A stretch of DNA of 64,000 nt from Rutpela maculata (lineage: Eukaryota > Arthropoda > Insecta > Coleoptera > Cerambycidae): NCBI GenBank assembly GCA_936432065.2, contig OW386285.2, positions 27,459,920-27,523,919 on the forward strand. The letters are read 5' to 3'. A program made the position numbers and the translations under genes. Positions 56,279 through 64,000 of the stretch are shown here, one piece after another. Below the pieces are notes generated by a model. It worked only from the letters and a program-made list of their open reading frames with translations, had not been told where the DNA came from and made no database searches. Within the stretch, counting starts at the first letter, position 1. Each line of letters begins with the position of its first letter.

Positions 56279-57867
56279 AATTAATAATCATAACGAATAT
56301 TATAAAATTCTACTTACTTTTACTGTTTTTTTTTTTTAGAATTCAACTGTAACATTATTAACATGTTCTGTTTGCAAATGTTCTACTTAGTTAATTTTTA
56401 TTGTTTTTCTGTTTCGAATTTAATTTAACTGTTATTAATATATTTTTGTATATATTATAATTGTTTACGTCTGGTTATGCAATTATGCATTTGCATATAT
56501 TTTGTGTATCAGTGTGAAATCTAAATATGTTTTATATTTAAATATAATTATTAAGTGAAACATTGGAATTATTAATTTTATATTCAGTATATGTTGATGT
56601 TTATAGTTAAGTGTCATGGAACCATAAATGTAAGGTTAATTTCGCCCTTATAGTACAAGGAAAGATTGAAAAAAATCACTCTAACTCGAAAAAAATGTGT
56701 GCAGATTTTAAACTTTGGTTATAAGTTTAAAATAAGCTGAAGTTCACGAAACAAAAAAGTTTAGGAGTTTTACGGATCCGTTGGAACCTATAGGGGGTAA
56801 AAAGGGATATTTTAAATAAAAATCGGTTTTTCTTTATTTTGTCGGGAAATATGGCATTTACAAAAAAAAATAGTTCAAATAAAAGTTGTTTCTGGCCAAG
56901 TTATCTTTAATTTGGTGTTCTTAAATTAATTTTATAACAATAATTAACCGAAATCGGCCATTTTTCAATGGCGGGATGGCGGATGGAATTTTTTCTAAAA
57001 CAAGTGTTTTAAAGGGACAAATTAAATTGAGGATCTAGGAGATGCTATATATTAACGAAAAACAGCATGTTTGAAAGAAAAATTGATTACTGAGCAATTA
57101 CAATAACAAAATGCCGACATTTTGTTAACAAACATGTGAAAACGCACATTGAATCAGCCATAACTTCTTTATTTTTGTGATGTAGAAATAGACCAAAAAT
57201 CATTTTAAATATTGATTAATTACTTTTAATTTTGTTTCTAAGAACTTTTGATGGACAATTTTTTTAGTTACTGACTACTTACATTAACAAAATTGTGAGG
57301 TTTTTATTTAAAAAAATGTGAAAAAGTACATCGTTTCTGCCATAACTTCTTTGTTTTTTATGCTATAAAAATAGGATATATATAAATTATTTGAAAGCCT
57401 AATTAATAGTTTTTCATTTTGGTTATTAGCGTTTTTGGCTTAAGTGCCATAGTTTCTGAGATACTTAACATTTAAACTAAATACTTCGTCTTATAAACGT
57501 TCAGACAGCACGTTTAGACTTTCAGATCTCCGAAACCATTAACTCTACAAAAATTAGAAAAAAGCGAAATTCATCCTTAATTTAGTAGCTTTGTTATTTG
57601 TCCCTAGCATGTTTTTGCTCAATGTAATACCTCGAGTTTTTTGACGAAAACGTATTTGAAATACCACTTTTTCAAGCTAAAATCACAAACTTTCCAGTAG
57701 TTATAACTTAAACCTATCAATTTATATCAAGAGTTGCATAGAACCTTTTCCTCATAAAATTTAATTCTCTCTCAGCTCTAATGAACGGGATGTAATTCGT
57801 ATGACATTATTCCGAAGTTAAAACCTCTAGTATTTCGGTTAATTACACAGGTTTACAAAAAAAAGTT
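56279..57867. other. No gene seen; LINE 3' flank and old repeats
   Basis: The first 300 bp are probably the LINE 3'UTR. 57120-57620 is a diverged, inverted relative of 38460-38810. Frames are short. Confidence 0.4.
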
Positions 57868-58353
57868 TTGTTCTGGGAATGGGATCTATCATGCCTTAAG
57901 TATTTTTGTGTGTTGAATGCGAATTTTCAATTAAAAAATTTTCTACCGCGTGCACGTTTTTTTGAAAACGGACATTACTGCAGAAATAACGTAAATCGTA
58001 CCAATTTCTACATTTGCCCCGCAGTTATTTTATTTTTAGCTTGCTATATCTTAGATGACCCCGTCGCGGTACACATTTGTCGAATATGTCTTTGTCGTGA
58101 CCTGGTAACCTCTTACGTCAGTCGTCGAACTTCCGCTATGTTAATGACAAGAATTCACCCCTCGATTAGTTTTGGGTTTTCAATCCTGCTGAGCCGGTGT
58201 TGGCTTCAATCTTCACGTATGTCTAGGGGGACCGATTTAACCACATGTGATACCTCTAAATATGACGGCTGTATATGTGGCGAGTTGTTTTTCCTCAACA
58301 CTTATGAGTTAGAAGCCAATAAACACATTCGAGTCGATAAGTATGTTTTGTAA
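57868..58353 (+). other. Unassigned 161-codon open frame
   Basis: Reads MFWEWDLSCLKYFCVLNANF at the start; cysteine-rich with several hydrophobic stretches. Base composition from about 57960 to 58330 is more balanced than nearby DNA. I recognise no domain, and the codon pattern is not convincing. It could be a former exon read in a wrong frame. Confidence 0.15.
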
Positions 58354-58856
58354 TGTTTGTGTTGCGAAACAGATAAATGGGCCGAATTTTCGTATTGGCG
58401 AGGGTCTCCAGAACTTATTCTCTTCATAAAGTCATCTGATAATGTATTTATTTAAAACGGATCAAAAGTTAAATAGATATTTTGTAATATCGAATGAAAG
58501 AATGAGAGCAAAATTCTGTGAATTTCAGCTAATACAAGGTGGGCTGAAACAAATCATACATTCATTACTCACTTTACCAATTTTATATACACTCCTCTTA
58601 AGTTCACCCATAGAACAAAATCCACTGAATTTAGGTCTGCTCTGTGGGTTTAAATATATTCGGAACAGTCCTCATTAAAAAAATTTGGTGTTTCTGTTGG
58701 AAATGGTCAACTTTACGAAAAATGACAAGAGACCTTTTAACCTCCCCACAATAGAATTGTGGGAAGTTACTACAATTAGTCCAAAATCGAAAATTGAGAT
58801 AACATCAAATCTTACGTTTTGAGGTCCCAGGAACCCAAAAAAGTTGTTTTTGAAAA
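58354..58856. other. No gene seen
   Basis: AT-rich; the frame at 58442-58678 has no recognisable motif. CCCACAATAGAATTGTGGG at 58746-58764 is a small palindrome. Confidence 0.3.
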
Positions 58857-58882
58857 ATGTCTGTGTGTGTGTGTGTGTGTGT
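58857..58882. repeat. (GT)n microsatellite
   Basis: TGTCTGTGTGTGTGTGTGTG continues to about 58882. Similar GT runs lie at 39349-39365 and 62593-62611. Confidence 0.9.
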
Positions 58883-58899
58883 TTGTATTACATTTACTA

Positions 58900-59215
58900 T
58901 GGCATCGTGTGTGTGCATTTCACTACACTATAGCATCCGCTGACTTAATGGCATCATACACACGATGCCATAAAATTTGGAGTAGGTTTTTAGCGTTTCT
59001 GGTATCATTATAACCGGATACCATTGACCTTCAATTTTATTTGTGTATGATGCCAGAATGTCGTGTATTAAACTATTCACACACACATATTTACTATGGC
59101 ATCATATCGCACGTAGTCTGGTGCTGCCCCCTATGCAGCATAATTCTCTTACGCTTTATAACGTATCTAAGTTGTTGGCAAGTTCGTAAGCCGGTGTGAT
59201 GCCATAAATAATAAA
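58900..59215. repeat. Cluster of ATGGCATC / GATGCCAT motifs, left part
   Basis: TTACTATGGCATCGTGTG (58902), TTAATGGCATCATACACACG (58947), GATGCCATAAAATTTGG (58965), TGATGCCAGAATG (59046), TTTACTATGGCATCATAT (59089) and GTGATGCCATAAATAATAAA (59198) repeat the same 8-mer in both orientations. The right part lies at 62365-62585. No protein. Confidence 0.7.
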
Positions 59216-59617
59216 GTGTGTATTTAAGTGTTTTATTTTATTTTATGAGCCACATGTATGTGAATGCAGCTTGGTAAGTACATTAATATTATCTATTCGC
59301 TGTAATTATAGAGATTGAATAATTCAAATTGTAATTTAGTAAGGTCAAGTAAAGAAAAGGGCAAGAGGAGAATATAGAACATTGTGTTTATAATAAGAAT
59401 AATTTGCCATTTACACATATAATATCGCTTTGCTGTGGATACATTATTTAAAGAAATAACTATTTATTGACACAGTTTTGCATGGGGTAAATTTTTAAGT
59501 TAATGTGCATAATTATAGATTGCGATCCAAATTTAAATCATAGTCAGCGGGTAGTAAACTTGTAAACATCTGAATTTACAATATAAAAACATACAGCATG
59601 TTGTAAAAGTAAATGTA

Positions 59618-61007
59618 AGTATTAACGAGGTAGCGGTTGTTGAAAATTTAATTTACTTCATATTTTCTTTAATATTTCAATAACCCTTATGTGCGAGAGA
59701 CAACCCCGCAGATTTTTTCATTTTGCACATTTTCTTTTAATTATTTGTCTCGAGTGGGGAAATATTAATTTTTTAGCAAAAACGATAATTTTCGGATCAC
59801 CAATTTTCTAGTTTATTTACTGCAACTCGTGATAACTTTTTCCTGTTAAATATTTTGTTCTGAAATTTTAAGTTATTCCACATCTAGTGGAACTACAGTA
59901 ACGCAAAAAAAATTAAAATTATTTTTCAGATAGGCTTAGAATGACATGAAACGTCGAGATTTTAAGTTTGACAAAGAAAAAATTCTGTCTATCGGTCTGT
60001 CTGTAACTTTTCTTGTGCACCCGATACTCTGGAACCGCTGAAAATATTGACCTGAAATTTGTATATATTTTAACGAGATCTGAAACTAGACTTTATTTTG
60101 ATCTTATTCCGAAATTGGGGTAAATCAAGAAACTATGAGTCCATAAAATTGGTATTTAGTATATATAAAAGAAGCTAAGGTCTCAAATAATTTTTTGGCG
60201 TTAGCTACCCTCTCCACTATTAAAGAGAGTGAAAAAAAATAAAATTGTGATTTAGTGTGTGTACAAAAGCCAAAGGCCTCAAATTTTTTTCACTTTATCC
60301 AGTATTAACGAGGTAGCGGTTGTTGAAAATTTAATTTACTTTGTTTTCTTTAATACTTCAATAACGCTTATATGCGAGACTCGAGAGACAGATTTTTTCA
60401 TTGTGCACATTTCTTATAAACTGTTTGTCTCGAGTGAGGAAATATTAATTTTTATCAAAAACGATCATTTTCAGATAACCAATTTTCTAATTTATTTACT
60501 GCAACTCGTGATAACTTTTTCCTGCTGAATATTTTGTTCTGAAATTTTAAGTTAATTACTTTCACAAGGTACAGTAACGCAAATTTTTTTGTTTTAATTT
60601 TTGTTGTTCAGATAGGCTTAGAATGTCATGAAACGTCGACATTTTAAGTTTGACAAAGAAAAAAATTTCTGTCTGTCTGTAACTTTTCTTGTGCGCACGA
60701 TTACTCTGGAACCGCTTAAAATATTGACTTGAAATTTGTATATATTTTAACGAGATCTGGAACTAGACTTTATTTTCATCTTATTCCGTTGAAGGGTTGA
60801 AGGGTAAATTGGGGTAAATGGGGGTAAATAAGTAAATCAAATAACTAGGAGTCCATAAAATTGGAATTTAGTATATATAGGAGAAGCTTAGATCTCAAAT
60901 AATTACCACCCCCACTCCACTATTAAAGGGGGGTGAAAAAAATAAAATTGTGGTTTAGTGTATGTACAAGAACCAAAGGCCTCAATTTTTTTTTCCTCTT
61001 TATCCCA
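59618..61007. repeat. Tandem duplication, about 0.68 + 0.71 kb
   Basis: The second unit begins at 60301 with AGTATTAACGAGGTAGCGGT, the same as 59618, and the two align over their whole length (shared: TTTGTCTCGAGTG, CTGCAACTCGTGATAACTTT, ATTTTAAGTTTGACAAAGAA). Both units end inside an M copy at CTTTATCC. The units differ by many substitutions, so the duplication is not recent. Confidence 0.85.
59874..60300 (-). mobile_element. Repeat family M, copy E1 (truncated by the tandem duplication)
   Basis: Starts at the hairpin end (TATTCCACATCTAGTGGAAC) and runs to CACTTTATCC, where the duplicated unit ends, so the CCGCTG end is absent. Confidence 0.75.
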
Positions 61008-61210
61008 CTACCACCCCCTTCCACCATCCTCTTACTCTCACTACCGATGTGGCATATCGTTTTATGGGTTTTTGGGATAGGCGATTTCAAATATTATATT
61101 ATTAGTTCCATAAGCAATTATTTCCACATACAAAATTTTTCGTTGTAAGAGACTTGGATAGAAAATCTGGATGTGGAAGTAGTGATTCCTTGGGCAGCAG
61201 TTTTTTTTTT
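60555..61210 (-). mobile_element. Repeat family M, copy E2 (full length)
   Basis: Runs from the hairpin end (ACTTTCACAAGGTACAGTAA, decayed) to GGATGTGGAAGTAGTGATTC and GGGCAGCAGTTTTTTTTTT, the outer terminus. Confidence 0.78.
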
Positions 61211-61353
61211 AATTCTTCATTAATGCAGGAACATGGGTAAAAACTATTTGTTACTTAATATTTATGTTAAAATGATTTTTAAAATCTAAAATATCGAAAT
61301 TACGCAGCTATACATTCGTTCGCTCGGGGAGTTGAGTTGAGGTCTTTGGTTCC

Positions 61354-61736
61354 GAAAACATTTTTGAGACCTTAGCTTCTCATATATATACTAAATACCA
61401 ATTTTATGAACTCTTACTTGCTTGATTTACCTATTTACCTCCCATTTACCTCAATTTACCCCCCCCCCAACTTTTCAGCGGAATAAGATAAAAATAAATC
61501 TAGTTTCAGAACTCGTTAAAATACATACATTACAAATTTAAAGTAAATAACTTAAACGGTTCTAGAGTAATCGTGCGCACAAAGAAAAAAGGTTAGACAG
61601 ACAGACAGACATGCAGACAGAAATTTTTTATTGCTCAAACATAAAATCTCGACGTTACATGGCATTTCAAGTCTATTTGAACAATAAGAATTTTCAAATT
61701 TTTTTTGCGTTACTATACTGCTGGATGTGGAAGTAA
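61354..61736 (+). mobile_element. Repeat family M, copy F (5' truncated, opposite orientation)
   Basis: Begins within the family at AAAACATTTTTGAGACCTTA and ends CTGCTGGATGTGGAAGTAA. It faces copy E2 head to head in inverted orientation, so the two could form a large hairpin. Confidence 0.78.
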
Positions 61737-61965
61737 TTTGCTTATTTGGAGGGAATAAGTCATAAAATGACAATTTTGGGTAATCTCAGTTGTAATTGAA
61801 AACTAGAACATATAAATGTAACATAACTTATTCAATAAGACATTACAATATTAAAAAAACACGGGTCAAGTGCGAGGGTTTCGTATCACTAAGACACTAA
61901 AATAACTTATTAACTAACATACAAAGCACGTTAAATAAAAGCTTGAATATATGTCGCACTTGAAA

Positions 61966-62075
61966 TTGTAATACCCTTATAACTTTTTTAGTCTTTTTCT
62001 GATTTGAACCAAACCTTACTTACAAAGATAGAACACATTAGGATCTACTTATGTCCAAGAAATATTCGCTACCGC
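61966..62075. repeat. Fragment of the ATTAGGATCTACTTATG MITE family
   Basis: TAATACCCTTATAACTTTTT and GAACACATTAGGATCTACTT match one end of 14278-14822 with several differences. Confidence 0.65.
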
Positions 62076-62364
62076 CATTTTTTTTTCATCATCGATTTTC
62101 TCATCAACAGCAACAATGTTCTTATTAACCAGGGAGAACAGTTTTAGTTTGAAAATACTCGGAAAATGTAATAATTATGTTTTTTCTATAATAATAAATA
62201 TATAAAATTATCTTAATATGTTATATTTTTTAATTTGATAAAATAAATATTGAAGAGTTGGTGAGTTAAAAAAAAAACATATTATGTTTTAGAAATCCAT
62301 TGTTTTATTACAACACTTTTTTCTACCAAAAATATAATGTTTTATTTCTCTCATGTAACAGTGC

Positions 62365-62585
62365 ATGTGGCATCATACATTGAAACGTCTATATATAGGT
62401 ACTTATGGCATCTGATGCCGTAATCGACTTTAAATTATTTTCCCTCTAGCTCCCACAAAAGTGAGTGTATCGCTATGGCGATTATATCGAGTTAAAATAT
62501 TATCATTCAAAGGTTAATCTATCTAAGTAGATTGAATGATGCCATTTTTTGGTCTGTTGCACAGATGCCATAACATATGCCGCAC
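62365..62585. repeat. Cluster of ATGGCATC / GATGCCAT motifs, right part
   Basis: GTGGCATCATACATTG (62367), TATGGCATCTGATGCCGTAA (62404), GAATGATGCCATTTTTTGG (62530) and CAGATGCCATAACATATGCC (62565) continue the motif seen at 58.9-59.2 kb. A (GT)n run follows at 62593, as one precedes the left cluster. Confidence 0.65.
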
Positions 62586-63207
62586 CGGGTATGTGTGTGT
62601 GTGTGTGTGTATGTTTGTTAGCACGATAGCGGCGAAGCCACTAAACGGATTTGGATGAAACTTTGCATGAGGGTTTATTTAGTGCTCCAGAAGATCTGAA
62701 AAGGTTTTGGTTGAGATCGGATTACGTTTGTTGCCGTTTTGGCACAACAACTTGTTTATTTTATGATTACTTACAATTTATAATCGAACCATTGAAAAGC
62801 AGTAAAAATTCCGATTTCAACGATATATTACACTTGCACTCTTTCGATTTGGTTTCCGTGAAAAAAAAATTAAAAAACCAAATAACACGCTTCTTGTGTA
62901 AGATATATTTTATAGTCTAACCACAGAGTACAGTAACTACACAGAGGCGAAGGCTTTGGCGGTTCCTTTGAGTTTTGATGGCTCGTTTTCTGTGATTTTG
63001 CTTACCAGTTACGTCTACACTGCGAGAAATATGTTGTTAATTTATTTCTTTTAATAGGTTAGATTTCTAACCCGCAAAATGCGTTTTATTTTATTGTGAC
63101 AAACTAGTTAGATCCCCATTTAACTGAAAAAACAGTGTATTTCGAGTTGAATTGAAAAATATTACCATTTGATCTGTTTATAATCGACGCCTATTTTCAA
63201 TTGAGTT
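62586..63207. repeat. Interspersed repeat phrase next to a GT run; no gene confirmed
   Basis: TTAGCACGATAGCGGCGAAG, CCACTAAACGGATTTGGATG and AAACTTTGCATGAGGGTTTA form the kind of phrase repeated in many insect genomes. The 89-codon frame at 62651-62920 begins inside this phrase, so I do not regard it as a gene. Confidence 0.4.
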
Positions 63208-63378
63208 GTGCACATATATCAACTCAAACTTAAACGATCCACCATGAACACTACTCCGGCCACATCTGGCAGGGAAGCTGTCCACCAACAGTTATATGGT
63301 TTTTCCAAAAGATGGCCATCCCTACCACCCATTACCAACGAACGGATTTTTTCGTTTAGTTGTGTTTCCCTTATCAAT

Positions 63379-63724
63379 AGACCGAATGCATGTAGGCGGC
63401 GTCAGAGTCGCGTTTGGGTACTGCAACATAACCTCATTTTCTGTACATCTTTGTTTACTACTTCTTTAAAAATGCCAAGCAATTGTTGTGTGCCTCAATG
63501 CACTTCCTATTATAGAAAAAATAAAAATTCAAAGTTTCACCAGTTTCCAGTATGCAGCAGTTTTAGAAGAAAGTGGATAGTTACTCTCAAATTACAAAAA
63601 AGCCCATCTAGTGTGTTCAAAACATTTCACAGACCGAATGCATGTAGGCGGCGTCAGAGTCGCGTTTGGGTACTGCAACATTTTCTGTGCATCTTTGTTT
63701 ACTACTTCTTTAAAAATGCCAAGC
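63379..63724 (+). repeat. Local direct duplication, about 0.1 kb, copies 252 bp apart
   Basis: AGACCGAATGCATGTAGGCG starts both copies (63379 and 63631) and both run through TTTAAAAATGCCAAGC (to 63480 and 63724). The second copy lacks eight bases (TAACCTCA or equivalent). The first copy ends with the start codon of the THAP frame; the second follows the end of the THAP homology. Confidence 0.9.
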
Positions 63725-63847
63725 TTTTCTTTTAGTTCAACTAAACTATCCATTTTCCGTAGGTTTCAAATAAACAAACTTATTTCAACACATCAAAACT
63801 ACAAAGCACAGAACACAATGAATAGAGTACCCAAAGCCGATCGGTAA
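63472..63847 (+). pseudogene. THAP-type zinc-finger exon, frameshifted
   Basis: From ATG 63472 the frame reads MPSNCCVPQCTSYYRKNKNS, then KFHQFP and FRRKWIVTLKLQKSP, the first two thirds of a THAP domain (C2CH zinc finger; C-x3-4-C, invariant W and P). The remaining Cys and His appear in the next frame (VCSKHFTDR, 63611-63637), so a one-base shift near 63605-63610 breaks the domain. The AVPTM-type end of THAP is replaced by the duplicated segment, which leads to a stop at 63845-63847. THAP domains bind DNA in P-element transposases and in host proteins; which of these this was cannot be told. The ATG has an acceptable context (AAAATGCC). Confidence 0.65.
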
Positions 63848-64000
63848 CCGCCTGGCGGCGAAATATTTTACTAAACATATGCATTCCTCCTATAACCAAA
63901 ATTATTACTTAGTTTTTATAGTGTTGTGTTTATTTTTATATTAATTTTAGGTCCATGTGGACGCATTATAATTTTAACCTAGTTTTTAAGCCTGCCTACA
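63848..64000. other. No gene seen to the window end
   Basis: Short AT-rich end region with no structure I can support. Confidence 0.4.

Overview
The window looks like an AT-rich, repeat-dense animal genome, most likely an insect. The evidence is eukaryotic: non-LTR (LINE) reverse transcriptases with AATAAA-type tails, hAT elements with 8-bp target-site duplications, many foldback elements, tRNA-like SINE heads and a THAP zinc finger. I see no bacterial operon, rRNA gene, CRISPR array or intact multi-exon host gene. Nearly all readable protein sequence belongs to transposable elements, and most of it is broken.

Layout. 1-10 kb: old repeats, a tRNA-like SINE head, one hAT MITE and several hairpin elements. 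10.4-13.0 kb: a 2.6-kb element with roughly 0.8-kb inverted repeats and a partial DDE transposase. 13.5-15.3 kb: a second SINE head and a 1.5-kb compound foldback with another element nested in its centre. 15.7-20.8 kb: three hAT-type insertions, including a complete 3.1-kb element with an uninterrupted 753-codon transposase frame and a perfect 8-bp duplication. 22.3-24.8 kb: a LINE lying inside a foldback element. 26.9-28.8 kb: a 5'-truncated LINE with a long open reverse-transcriptase frame. 29.2-32.25 kb: an element with 1.2-kb inverted repeats that encodes a nuclease-like protein ending in a CXC cysteine domain. 33-47 kb: MITEs, foldbacks, a dead LINE split by a repeat, and minisatellites. 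47.9-52.2 kb: a second, divergent long-inverted-repeat element carrying a broken version of the same nuclease/CXC protein. 52.2-56.3 kb: a pile-up of a foldback copy, two LINE fragments in opposite orientation and two MITEs. 56-64 kb: old repeats, a 0.7-kb tandem duplication, an unusual cluster of ATGGCATC motifs, and a THAP-domain exon with a local duplication at the right edge.

The most interesting candidate is the pair of long-inverted-repeat elements (29.2-32.25 and 47.9-52.2 kb). Both encode the same unusual architecture: an N-terminal acidic-motif region resembling PIN/FEN1-type nucleases (D-x-D and G-C-D-T-T followed by a G-I-G-K stretch), then a linker with L-P-P-T, then a Tesmin/TSO1-like CXC domain. 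In the first element the 3' end of this gene lies inside the inverted repeat, so the CXC domain exists twice, once on each strand. The fold assignment and any role in transposition are inference. The second candidate is the complete hAT element, which looks recent.

All calls come from reading the sequence by eye; family names for transposons are given only as far as motifs and target-site duplications support them. Element boundaries given as approximate may be off by some tens of bases.
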